Positions 43,401 through 50,670 of a DNA stretch of 64,000 bases are shown here, piece after piece. The notes beneath the pieces were generated by a model. The model was not told the origin of the DNA and made no database searches. It saw nothing but the letters and a program-made list of their open reading frames with translations. The stretch's first letter is position 1. Every line of letters starts with the position of its first letter. Origin of the DNA: CAZICM01 sp964537685 (GTDB lineage Bacteria > Myxococcota_A > Polyangia > Polyangiales > Polyangiaceae); the NCBI GenBank assembly GCA_964537685.1, contig CAZICM010000019.1, positions 62,001-126,000 on the forward strand, given 5' to 3'. Position numbers and translations under genes: made by a program.

Positions 43401-43830
43401 GCATGGCGTTCCCCTATCGACCTTTGTGGAGCAATTCACCTTTACGCGCTTTGAACCCCAGGGCACGGTAGAGGGGCATGACTACATCAAATTCTCCACC
43501 TCGGTTGTGGACTACATCTTCCGGGTGTTAGCGGTTGAATATGAAAACCGCTATGACCTAGCGCATGTCCAGCCTGCGGTTGTATTACCCATAGAAGATC
43601 CGGCGGATTCGCGGGCGCAGGAAGGGGCAATGATACCCACATCGAGCCGAGTAGTGGGAGCATTACAGCGGCATCATGAAGAACGATCGATGCCAGCGAG
43701 CGCATTGGACGCACAATTAGAAGACATGATGGGCGACGCGCCGGTGTGTGACACCTGCGGGCATATTACGGTAAGGAATGGGGCCTGTTACAAATGTTTG
43801 AATTGCGGGAACAGCATGGGATGTAGTTAA
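40420..43830 (+). CDS. nrdJ: Adenosylcobalamin-dependent (class II) ribonucleotide reductase
   Basis: I chose the ATG at 40420 because AGGAG lies eight bases before it; the ATG at 40390 sits one base after a hairpin and has no free ribosome site. The product is 1136 aa. A disordered N-terminus of about 60 residues precedes the ATP-cone-free core (AFNSPVWFNCGLYHRYGIEG, PQCSACFIQSIRDDLMGIYE, then GSGTGTNFSTIRGKQEKLSG). The active-site part is RINASNPCSEYMFLDDSACN with the catalytic CSE; STVLAPTGTIGLLMDCDTTG follows. A TSCPD-type domain (FIDMHKEGAAFRSLMNCFAM) and a Cys-rich tail (CDTCGHITVRNGACYKCLNC) close the protein. The enzyme turns ribonucleotides into deoxyribonucleotides with or without oxygen, using B12. 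Confidence 0.93.
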   Translation: MDSGGRRMAQGTMVEDTAETQRTRTGTGAKQINRGDKNGKKNQNGKGQGNGSASAASRAPLASAASVKTPSKTKGLGFSRRFTKRGIDPLDQVTWERRQSVITNPDGSAVFRMEGAEIPAGWSQLATDIVVSKYFRKAGLHGNKDEGETSVRQVVHRLARTIREVGERMGGYFATSKDADTFEAELAFYLVNQYGAFNSPVWFNCGLYHRYGIEGTGGNFAWMETKEGTGAVCETPNAYERPQCSACFIQSIRDDLMGIYELVKSEARLFKYGSGTGTNFSTIRGKQEKLSGGGTSSGLMSFLEVFDRAAGATKSGGTTRRAAKMVCLDMDHPEIGEFIQWKVREEKKAHALIAAGYSADFNGEAYHTISGQNSNNSVRVSDVFMRAATTGGTWQTVSRTTGEAVDTYDAKELWRSVAEAAWACADPGVQYDTTINKWHTCPNTARINASNPCSEYMFLDDSACNLASLNLTKFLTEDGSFDIEAFRDAVRVFFVAQEILVDFSSYPTALITKNSHDYRPLGLGYANLGTLLMLRGIPYDSDEGRAIAAAITAIMCGKAYAVSAEMAASVGPFPGFAKNREPMLRVMSMHRDAAYNIDRDRCPEDLWRAAREDWDNALTLGKQHGYRNAQSTVLAPTGTIGLLMDCDTTGIEPDFALVKFKKLAGGGYFKIVNQSVPEALKRLGYGEIEVQDIVAYVSGTNTLLSAPHINRASLRTRGLSHDELSKIEAALPGVFDLELAFLPWVLGEACYERLGVAKELYTRPGFSLLRHLGFTSEQIEQAGEVIVGRMTVEGAPHLRIEHYPVFDCANRCGKTGKRFIAPMAHIRMMAQVQPFLSGAISKTVNLPNEATIDDVQRIYEEGWKLGLKAVALYRDGCKASQPLSTSSGDKKTKTTDDSVPPPASVQATRAADPETLLDGVPVGTQRSPGERTRLPKKRRGFTQEARVGGHKIFLRTGEYHDGRLGEIFIDMHKEGAAFRSLMNCFAMAVSMGLQHGVPLSTFVEQFTFTRFEPQGTVEGHDYIKFSTSVVDYIFRVLAVEYENRYDLAHVQPAVVLPIEDPADSRAQEGAMIPTSSRVVGALQRHHEERSMPASALDAQLEDMMGDAPVCDTCGHITVRNGACYKCLNCGNSMGCS

Positions 43831-43937
43831 AGTATCGCAAAGCTCAGCCCTCTGAACGGCACCTCGGTTTTCGATTCCTGATCCCCGCCTCCAAAACACC
43901 TCTTGATCTCCCTTCATCAGCCATCCTACTATCCACT

Positions 43938-44059
43938 GAGGGTGTCCTACAGGGCGTCGCGAGCGCCTCAAAGCTAGGAAGCCCGACGGAGCCGTACATC
44001 GTACGGTGACGGAGGGCGACCGACGATTTGAGGCGCGCAGCAGCCTTGTAGACACCCTC
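43938..44059. repeat. Nested palindromic element, about 122 bp
   Basis: Three sets of arms are nested. The outer pair is gagggtgtcctacagggcgt (43938) with gccttgtagacaccctc (44043-44059), imperfect. The middle pair is GCGCCTCAAA (43963-43972) with TTTGAGGCGC (44027-44036), perfect. The centre is CCGTAC atc GTACGG (43992-44006), perfect. A partial third outer arm (agccctgtgacaccc) follows at 44071. The outer arms also occur at 23584-23688. The element lies between nrdJ and panB. Confidence 0.8.
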
Positions 44060-44121
44060 GGGTGTGCAGCAGCCCTGTGACACCCAGGCGTGGACCCCAA
44101 AGGCCGCGACCAGGAGGAAAA

Positions 44122-45081
44122 ATGTACGGACCCAATAGCCAAGGCGGACAACCCCCGTCCGGTGCATCCGGACGTGCTCCCAAACCCCCTTCCAAACTGA
44201 CCGTGCCCGAAATCCGCGCACGAAAAGGTGGCCCTCCCCTCGCGATGGTTACCGCCTACGATTTCACCATGGCCAGACTTCTCGACGAGGGCGGTGCCGA
44301 TATGCTTCTCGTCGGCGATTCTTTGGGTATGGTCGTTCAAGGCCATCCCAATACTCTCCCCGTCACCGTCGAGGAAATTTGCTATCACGGCCGCGCCGTC
44401 GCCCGAGGCGCCAAACGAGCTCATGTCGTCGGCGATATGCCCTTTATGAGCTTTCAAGTATCGCCCCAGCAAGCCCTTGAAAATGCCGGCCGCCTCATGA
44501 AAGACGGCTCGTTCGAAAGCGTAAAACTCGAAGGCGGCGAAGATGTCGCCGAACATGTCCGAAGACTCGTCGCCGCCGGTATCCCCGTTATGGGTCATGT
44601 CGGCCTCACACCCCAATCGGTACATGCCATGGGCGGATTTAAAGTGCAGGGCAAAGGCGAAGAACAAGCCGAACGCCTCCTCGCCGATGCCCGCGCTCTC
44701 GATGAAGCCGGCGTTTATGCGATTGTATTGGAAGCTATTCCACCCGATTTGGCCGAATTGGTCACGAAAATTGTCTCTGTGCCCACCATCGGCATAGGCG
44801 CCGGCTCGGCCTGCGACGGTCAGGTTTTGGTCTGTTACGATATGCTAGGCATGTTCCGGGATTTTCAGCCCAAATTCGCCAAGCGATTCGATGAAATTGG
44901 AAACCGCATCGTCGAAGCCACGCAGCACTATGTCGATGAAGTCCAAACCCGGGCATTTCCCGGCCCGGAACATAGCTTTAAACCCAATGGCTTCTTGCCC
45001 CGCATCGTCGCCAAAGGCAGCGAACCCGAACAGGTCTCCGACGAAAACGAAGAAATCCCTCCGCATTGGCAAACCCATTGA
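44122..45081 (+). CDS. panB: 3-methyl-2-oxobutanoate hydroxymethyltransferase
   Basis: The ATG at 44122 follows AGGAGG by five bases, so the start is clear; 319 aa. The barrel shows MVTAYDFTMARLLDEGGADM, LLVGDSLGMVVQGH with the first metal Asp, and HVVGDMPFMSFQVSPQQALE with the second. MGHVGLTPQSVHAMGGFKVQ, the catalytic Glu in YAIVLEAIPPDLAELVTKIV, and IGIGAGSACDGQVLVCYDML follow. PanB adds a hydroxymethyl group from methylene-tetrahydrofolate to ketoisovalerate in pantothenate (coenzyme A) synthesis. The first 24 residues (Gly/Pro/Ser-rich) and the last 40 extend the usual length of about 265. No panC or panD is near. Confidence 0.95.
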   Translation: MYGPNSQGGQPPSGASGRAPKPPSKLTVPEIRARKGGPPLAMVTAYDFTMARLLDEGGADMLLVGDSLGMVVQGHPNTLPVTVEEICYHGRAVARGAKRAHVVGDMPFMSFQVSPQQALENAGRLMKDGSFESVKLEGGEDVAEHVRRLVAAGIPVMGHVGLTPQSVHAMGGFKVQGKGEEQAERLLADARALDEAGVYAIVLEAIPPDLAELVTKIVSVPTIGIGAGSACDGQVLVCYDMLGMFRDFQPKFAKRFDEIGNRIVEATQHYVDEVQTRAFPGPEHSFKPNGFLPRIVAKGSEPEQVSDENEEIPPHWQTH

Positions 45082-45089
45082 TCTAAAAT

Positions 45090-45578
45090 CTACGCTCCGC
45101 CCCCCTTGGACTCCCCCGCTCCTTCCGTCACATCGGGCGCCACCTTATCACCCTGCGCCGCCCTCACCGTAGGCTTTACCTTATCCGCCAGGTCCTTGCG
45201 CCCCGCCATCCGGTAGAACCCCATCAGCATACCGGCCACGCCCTGATACATGTCCGACCATCGCGCGCCCGCCTGATTGCGCTTCAACAGCGCATCATCC
45301 AACTCCCTCGCTTCCGTATCCATCGTCTCCACCAAAGGAGCCAGCATACCGGCCTTCGCCTTCAACATCTGCGACAAAACCGCCGTATCCATGGTCGCCC
45401 CCACGCTGGTCGCCTTCACCTGTGGCTTCTCGTCCAACAAATGAGCCACCTTGAACGCAAAACTCAGCGTAGCCCAGGCCGTATTCCTGGGCGTTTCTTC
45501 ATTGAGCCCATAGCTCATCAGCCCCTTTGCATCGAGAGCGAGCCCCATAAAACTCCGCACATGCGCGATGGTCTGCAA
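45090..45578 (-). CDS. Uncharacterised helical protein, 162 aa
   Basis: The gene converges with panB and stops eight bases after it. Its translation is helical with no signal peptide or membrane segment (AWATLSFAFKVAHLLDEKPQ, then ARELDDALLKRNQAGARWSD). I do not recognise a family. The only start in frame is a TTG at 45578; upstream the frame is open for 12 more codons (EAVLEQHAALL) and then meets a TAG. A 13-base direct duplication (aaggacggcttcc twice, 45598-45624) lies exactly at that TAG. The gene may thus have lost its original 5' end. Function cannot be inferred. Confidence 0.5.
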   Translation of the reverse strand: MQTIAHVRSFMGLALDAKGLMSYGLNEETPRNTAWATLSFAFKVAHLLDEKPQVKATSVGATMDTAVLSQMLKAKAGMLAPLVETMDTEARELDDALLKRNQAGARWSDMYQGVAGMLMGFYRMAGRKDLADKVKPTVRAAQGDKVAPDVTEGAGESKGGGA

Positions 45579-45619
45579 AAGCGCCGCATGCTGTTCAAGG
45601 ACGGCTTCCTAAGGACGGC

Positions 45620-45668
45620 TTCCCACCTTCCGAGGATACGTCACAAAGCCTTTAAAAGAGCCTTGCGG
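45620..45668. repeat. Dispersed repeat near the GT87 gene, diverged copy
   Basis: accttccgaggatacgtcac and the following aaagccttt share the layout of the copies at 45751 and 47583, with about a third of positions different. Confidence 0.45.
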
Positions 45669-45750
45669 GCGACGCGGAGCCAAGATGGAGGGATAGGAAC
45701 AAGAGTTTTGTATCCGCGGACACAAAAAACGCCGGTGGAAGGCGAGCACG

Positions 45751-45800
45751 CCTACCGAGGATAGGGTAAAAAGCCTTTGGAAGGCGGGTTTTTCGCTCAC
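45751..45800. repeat. Dispersed repeat with terminator-like hairpin, copy 2
   Basis: cctaccgaggatagggtaaa leads into aaGCCTttggaAGGCgggtt and a T-run (45767-45793). The hairpin with A-run before and T-run after could stop transcription in both directions between panB/45090 and the GT87 gene. The unit recurs at 47583-47637. Confidence 0.6.
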
Positions 45801-45918
45801 GGACACGACAAAAGGGCCAACGAAAACGAACGCGGGACCCTGGCAGGGGGAAAAAGGCCAGGCGCGAGCGATTCGCGACTCAGACGCGCCTCTCCTATGA
45901 TAGCGAAGAGAGAGAGGC

Positions 45919-47601
45919 ATGGCCCAAAACCCCAAACGACCGATGGCCCGACTCGGTTTGGGCGCACTCGCGCTCTGTCTGCTTTCGCCGATGGTCGTAC
46001 ATGGCCTCTTTCGTCCCCTCGCCCAAATCCTAGGGGCAAACGGAAATGCCCTGCATCTCACCTTTGCGGCCCTTGCGGTCGCGGCGCTTGCCTTTGTCGG
46101 CTATCTCATCTCTTTTCATCGAGGGCCTCATACCCCTCGCCCCACCCTTGCCGCAGCATCTGGCGCCCTGCTATTGGGTTTGCTGCTTGGCCATGGGGCC
46201 GCGTCAATCGCCGCCGCCGTTTTTCCGCTTCTGGCCGTCGCGCTCTTCGCGGGCAAGCTCTTGCCCTGGATCGTGGAGCGTTTGCCCCAGGATATGGATG
46301 CCCTTGCAAAGCGGCGCTATGTGGTGACAACACTCGTCATTTTGCTAAGCATGGGGTCCATTCATCAAATGGCCCGGCTCAGCACCTTTATGGGAGATTC
46401 CTCGCGCGGGGACCTTTCCGCGCTGCCCACCTTGCCTCTTCTGGTCAATCATTCTTGTTTAACGGCCTATGTCGAAGGGACGCGCCTAGCGGCCGAGGGC
46501 GCGGAGAATATCTACGACGCCAAATATTGGCCCGATCTACAAACAGAAAGGACGATTGAAACGGCGTTCACGGGCAGATATGCCCCTTTTGGCCTCGATA
46601 CCTTTGAATATCCGCCGGCCTTTTTGCTATTGCCGCATATCTTGCTTTCATGGCTTCCCGACTATGCATCCCAGCGCGCCTTATGGTTTGGTTTTAACGG
46701 CCTGCTTCTGGCGGCGGGACTTTGGGTCGTTGCGGCCTGGATAGGCGGTCGAACCGAAGTACGGGCGCTACTTGCCGTACCGATCATCTTTATCAGCTTT
46801 CCCACGCTCCTCGTACTCCAGGTCGGCAATGTCCACGTCTCGGTGATTGTGCTTTCCGTGCTGGCGATGGTGGCCTTTGAGCGCAAGCGTTATGCGCTTG
46901 GAGGAGCCATGCTTGCGTTTACGATTGCATCCAAGATTTCGCCTGGGCTGTTGATCTTGATGCTGCTCATCCAGCGCCGTTTTCGGGAAGTGCTTTGGAC
47001 GGCGGGTTTTGGGGCGGGCTTTGTATTGCTCACAACGCTTGTATTTGGTCTTGGACCTATCCAGATGTTTTTATTCTATCAACTTCCTCACTTAGCATCG
47101 GGCGAGGCGCTTCGATTTCTAGCATGGGAACAGAACCTACCGGTGAACCTCGCGCCTTTTGGACTTCCCTTCAAACTCGCCTATTTGGGCATGAATGTGG
47201 GCGATCCATGGAAGCTGGCCAAGCTCATCAACCATCTATTCACGGCCATGATTCTGGTCTTAACGGTCATTGCGGCGCGCAAACAAGGGGGAGCGCGTGT
47301 AAAGGCGGAGCTATGGCTTTCCGTGCTCGCGCTGGGGACGCTTCGCAGCCCGCTGGCGCCGGCCTATGCGATGGTGCCGCTATTTTGGCTTTTCTCGCTG
47401 TTATCGACAGAAGTGCGAGGTCCGCTGCGCGTATTTTTGATATCGGCCATCTGGGTGTTTTTAGGAACGGCGGTGCTGGGGCCTTTTCGGCAGCTCTTGA
47501 TAGGATCGATCGTGCAGCAATTTTTATTGCTTGGGCTGCTTGTGTATGTCGTGTTGCGAAGGCCGTACGAGGAAGCAGCAGACCTACCGAGGATAGGGTG
47601 A
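45919..47601 (+). CDS. Multi-pass membrane glycosyltransferase-like protein (DUF2029/GT87)
   Basis: The 560-aa protein has about 11 membrane helices. Two loops resemble GT87 mannosyltransferases: FGLDTFEYPPAFLLLPHILL, with its acidic and Tyr-Pro-Pro motif, and VGNVHVSVIVLSVLAMVAFE followed by LGGAMLAFTIASKISPGLLI. Members use polyprenyl-phosphate sugars to add residues to glycans on the outer side of the cytoplasmic membrane. The donor and acceptor here are unknown. The start ATG at 45919 follows a purine-rich gagagagagg. The last codons (DLPRIG) and the TGA lie within a dispersed repeat, so the C-terminus was created or altered by that element. Confidence 0.8.
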   Translation: MAQNPKRPMARLGLGALALCLLSPMVVHGLFRPLAQILGANGNALHLTFAALAVAALAFVGYLISFHRGPHTPRPTLAAASGALLLGLLLGHGAASIAAAVFPLLAVALFAGKLLPWIVERLPQDMDALAKRRYVVTTLVILLSMGSIHQMARLSTFMGDSSRGDLSALPTLPLLVNHSCLTAYVEGTRLAAEGAENIYDAKYWPDLQTERTIETAFTGRYAPFGLDTFEYPPAFLLLPHILLSWLPDYASQRALWFGFNGLLLAAGLWVVAAWIGGRTEVRALLAVPIIFISFPTLLVLQVGNVHVSVIVLSVLAMVAFERKRYALGGAMLAFTIASKISPGLLILMLLIQRRFREVLWTAGFGAGFVLLTTLVFGLGPIQMFLFYQLPHLASGEALRFLAWEQNLPVNLAPFGLPFKLAYLGMNVGDPWKLAKLINHLFTAMILVLTVIAARKQGGARVKAELWLSVLALGTLRSPLAPAYAMVPLFWLFSLLSTEVRGPLRVFLISAIWVFLGTAVLGPFRQLLIGSIVQQFLLLGLLVYVVLRRPYEEAADLPRIG

Positions 47602-47637
47602 AAAGCCTATGGATTGCGGGTTTTCCTCCCGGCGACA
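47583..47637. repeat. Dispersed repeat, copy 3, overlapping the end of the GT87 gene
   Basis: cctaccgaggatagggtgaa then aagcctatggattgcgggtt and ttcctccc matches copy 2 closely. It supplies the last six codons and the stop of the GT87 gene. The stem of the hairpin is weaker than in copy 2. Confidence 0.7.
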
Positions 47638-47686
47638 CCCGGAACTTTTTGATGTATTCACGCCGATGATGATGTAAAGCCAATGA

Positions 47687-48583
47687 ATGAGAAAAATCCT
47701 CGCAACCCTAGGCTTTAGCGCCTTCATTTGCCTATTCATCGTCTCCGGCTGCAGCCCAAAACCGGGCAAATCCTGTAGCTCAAACGACAAACCCACATGC
47801 CTCGACGCGGCCACCCTACTTGAATGCAAAGACGGCGTTTGGCTGGCTTCAGGCTGTTTAGGCCCCAAAGGCTGCGAATCGAATGAAAAAGAATATGCCT
47901 GCGATACCTCGCTGGCCAAGGCGGGCGATGTATGCACAAAAGAATCCCGCTATTCATGTTCGACCGATAAAAAGGCACAACTCCGATGCAAGGCCGGCAA
48001 ATGGACAACCATGGCTCAATGCACCAAAGAGCCTGGCTGCAACGTAGGAAGCTTTCTCAATAGCTGCCCCGGCGCCGTCGCCAACGAAGGCGATGAATGC
48101 GATATGGGCACCGACCCCAAGAAAAAAAGCTATCTCTGCACGACCGATAAAAAATCGGCGCTCCTCTGCAAAGACGGAAAATGGAAGGCCATTGAACAAT
48201 GCCTAGGTAAAGATGGCTGTGGTTCTTCGATGTTTTCTATCAAATGCGACGGCCCCACGGCCAAGGTGGGAGACGATTGTGACTTCGAAGACAAGCCTGA
48301 TTATGCCTGCTCAGCGGATGGCAAGGCGCAATTGATATGCAAAGCCAATGGGTGGGCGCTGGATAAGAATTGCCGGGGCAAGGAAGGCTGCACGACCAGC
48401 GTATTGGGCATTAAATGCGATGCTTCGGTGATGGAACCCGGGGAAGCCTGCGCCAAAGACGGCTCGGCCGCGTGTTCCACCGATGGAAAGACCATTTTGG
48501 AATGCAAAGGGGGCAAGTTTGAAAAAGTAAAGGAATGCCCCAAGAGCTGCAGCGTTGGATTTGCGACGATAAGCTGCGAATAA
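47687..48583 (+). CDS. Cys-rich lipoprotein with five repeats
   Basis: The N-terminus (MRKILATLGFSAFICLFIVS, then GCSPK) is a lipoprotein signal, with the anchored Cys at residue 22. An ATG at 47683 in another frame is not used. The mature protein consists of about five units of 45-50 residues, each with a fixed Cys pattern around YSCSTDKKAQLRCKAGKW, then QCTKEPGC. The other units read YLCTTDKKSALLCKDGKWKA and YACSADGKAQLICKANGWAL. The six Cys per unit probably form disulfides. No enzyme motif is visible. Together with the following converging Cys-rich gene it belongs to a set of surface proteins typical of this lineage. Confidence 0.75.
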   Translation: MRKILATLGFSAFICLFIVSGCSPKPGKSCSSNDKPTCLDAATLLECKDGVWLASGCLGPKGCESNEKEYACDTSLAKAGDVCTKESRYSCSTDKKAQLRCKAGKWTTMAQCTKEPGCNVGSFLNSCPGAVANEGDECDMGTDPKKKSYLCTTDKKSALLCKDGKWKAIEQCLGKDGCGSSMFSIKCDGPTAKVGDDCDFEDKPDYACSADGKAQLICKANGWALDKNCRGKEGCTTSVLGIKCDASVMEPGEACAKDGSAACSTDGKTILECKGGKFEKVKECPKSCSVGFATISCE

Positions 48584-48592
48584 ACCGGCAAT

Positions 48593-49684
48593 CTAGTTGC
48601 AATTGATATTGCAAATCGACCCCACCTCGCCCACGCAAAGGCCATCCCAGGCATTATCGCAGCAATAAGGATCGGCCCCACACAACTCCGCCGCGCAGGG
48701 ATCGCAACCCGGGTCCAGCTTCTCGCCCTCCATACAGATGGGATGCGGACAATCGCAGCCCGTCATGCATTCCGTTACCGCCAACGCTACACATGCCGCC
48801 GTCCAATCTGTTGTGCAACAGGTCGGATCTTGAGCGCATACCGCCGTTACACATGGATCGGCCCCACAGGTCGCGTGCGCCAAAATCGTACAATCCCCGT
48901 TCCATGCAGGCGGTGAACCCGTGCAACACTGCATATCCGCCATGCAGATCTCGCTCACACAAGGATCAAAACACTTGGTCGGATCTAAAAAGGCACCCGC
49001 CACACACGCCGAATGCGCGCATTCTGGGGGCGGGGGACAGGCGCCGCAATCCTGAGGACAACCATTGCAATCCTCACCGCTGCAATTGCCGTCTCCACAG
49101 CAATCCGTTCCGCAAATATTCTTGACGGCACCCACGCACTGCCCATCCCAGGCCGTATCACAACAGTAAATATCCTGAGCGCACACCATATCCACACAAG
49201 GATCGCCACAGCCCAAAGGCAATTTATCCCCGGCTATACACACCTCATGCGGGCAAGGCGGACAATCCATCGAACAGGTGCCATTGGTCTCGCCACCATT
49301 GCATTGCCCATCTCCACATACGGGCGGACAATCCATTAAACATGTGGCTGGGTCTTCGCCCATTTCGCACACATTGTTTCCACACACAGGATTGGTTTGC
49401 ATCCCGCCCGCGCCGCCTATTCCGCCCGCGCCGCCCGTTCCTCCCGCGCCGCCCATATTACCCGACGAGCTGGATGAGCCTCCGGCACCGCCCATATTGC
49501 CCGACGAACTCGACGAAGCGCTGGCCCCGCCCGTATTGCCGCCGGCGCCGCCTGAATTGCCCGATGAACTCAACGGCGAACCACTGCCCGACTGCCCAAA
49601 CAAGTCATCGGCCTCTGTCGTACAAGCGCCAAGCGCGGCGAAAACAGCACAAAACGCGGCCAATAGCGGAACATGACGATTCAT
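48593..49684 (-). CDS. Cys-rich secreted lipoprotein with Gly/Ser-rich linker
   Basis: The 363-aa protein starts with a lipoprotein signal (LLAAFCAVFAALGACTTEAD). A low-complexity Gly/Ser/Ala linker of about 60 residues follows (GGSSSSSGNMGGAGGTGGAG). The remainder has about 50 Cys in repeated units: VCGNNVCEMGEDPATCLMDC and VCGDGQCNGGETNGTCSMDC, then CAQDIYCCDTAWDGQCVGAV, CMADMQCCTGSPPAWNGDCT and CGADPYCCDNAWDGLCVGEV. The latter (CC..AWDG.C) is a recurrent motif in myxobacterial surface proteins. It probably lies on the outside of the outer membrane as an extended rod. Function is unknown. It converges with the preceding lipoprotein gene, with nine bases between the stops. Confidence 0.8.
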   Translation of the reverse strand: MNRHVPLLAAFCAVFAALGACTTEADDLFGQSGSGSPLSSSGNSGGAGGNTGGASASSSSSGNMGGAGGSSSSSGNMGGAGGTGGAGGIGGAGGMQTNPVCGNNVCEMGEDPATCLMDCPPVCGDGQCNGGETNGTCSMDCPPCPHEVCIAGDKLPLGCGDPCVDMVCAQDIYCCDTAWDGQCVGAVKNICGTDCCGDGNCSGEDCNGCPQDCGACPPPPECAHSACVAGAFLDPTKCFDPCVSEICMADMQCCTGSPPAWNGDCTILAHATCGADPCVTAVCAQDPTCCTTDWTAACVALAVTECMTGCDCPHPICMEGEKLDPGCDPCAAELCGADPYCCDNAWDGLCVGEVGSICNINCN

Positions 49685-49764
49685 CGGCGACTCCGGGGCC
49701 GATCGGGGTGAGCATTGAAATCGGCCAGTGAGCGCAGCCTACAGCACTTTTTGATGCGGTGAAA

Positions 49765-50649
49765 TTAGGGACGCGGGCTCTTGTTGAGCTTCGCTCCAAT
49801 GGCCGACGCTTCTTCGGCCGCTTCCAATGCGCTTTCCATTTCGCGGAGCAGTTCGTCGGCGGCTTCTTGTTCTTGTTCGGCCCGCGCCTGTTTGGCTTTG
49901 GAATCCAGCTCCATTTCCACCCGAAGCAAGGCTTGCTCCACTCTTTTTCCTTCGCTGCCCGCTGGATCGACTTTTTTCTCGGCCACGGCTTTTAGGGCCG
50001 ATTCAATGGCCGGTGAAAGAGGCGCCCGAAGCACCGCATCCGATGACGAAAGCTTGTTCTGCACCCGCCTCGCCAGCGCCAAGAGCCTTCCCTGAGGCGT
50101 ATTCTGCTGCCGTTTGCGAAGCGCAAACACCGCGATGATCGCGAGGAAAAAGACAAAAATTCCGCCCGCCCATTGCAAATACATCGCCGTTTTAGGCGCG
50201 ACCGGGGGCAATACAGCCGAAGGAACCTCCAATACCAAACAATTGGCCATTCCCTCAGCGCCGCCTTTAAGCGTCTTGCTCCATTCGTCCACGGTCAGCA
50301 GCCTGCTTTGAGCCGCCAGCACGGTACGCATCGGCAAACAAGGCGAGGCCACCCTCAGCGCATCGCAGGCAGGAGAAGGATCGCCCGTGGCAATCGCGTG
50401 CACCTCGTGCGTTTTTAAGTTCCTGTCGGTCACCCTAAAACCGCCCGCCGCGAAATCGATAAGCCCGCCCGAATCGGCCGAAGCCCCTCCCGGCGCATTT
50501 TCAGGCCAAATCGTCGCCGCGGCATCGATGGTCGAGCCATCGTGCGCCGAATAAAACGAGCCTTTAACAACAATTTCCCCGCCCGGCCGCACATCCACAT
50601 GAACAGCAGGCGTTCGGGGGTTTAAACAAATCGCTTCGCCGTTGGACAT
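49765..50649 (-). CDS. Uncharacterised single-pass membrane protein with coiled-coil tail
   Basis: Residues 1-150 form a soluble part with beta-strand character (AVHVDVRPGGEIVVKGSFYS). One membrane helix follows (MYLQWAGGIFVFFLAIIAVF). The C-terminal 110 residues are helical and charged (LLRVEMELDSKAKQARAEQE, then EAADELLREMESALEAAEEA) and probably form a coiled coil. There is no signal peptide, so the N-terminal part may be exported with the helix as reverse anchor. It starts 21 bases after the stop of the VWA gene, and I infer one transcript. A structural or signalling role in the envelope is possible; no family was recognised. Confidence 0.65.
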   Translation of the reverse strand: MSNGEAICLNPRTPAVHVDVRPGGEIVVKGSFYSAHDGSTIDAAATIWPENAPGGASADSGGLIDFAAGGFRVTDRNLKTHEVHAIATGDPSPACDALRVASPCLPMRTVLAAQSRLLTVDEWSKTLKGGAEGMANCLVLEVPSAVLPPVAPKTAMYLQWAGGIFVFFLAIIAVFALRKRQQNTPQGRLLALARRVQNKLSSSDAVLRAPLSPAIESALKAVAEKKVDPAGSEGKRVEQALLRVEMELDSKAKQARAEQEQEAADELLREMESALEAAEEASAIGAKLNKSPRP

Positions 50650-50670
50650 AAATCCCGTGCAAACAATCGT

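Noticed and set aside
46995..47669. Frame inside the GT87 gene
   Set aside because: Shadow of the membrane protein; its end only reflects the dispersed repeat.
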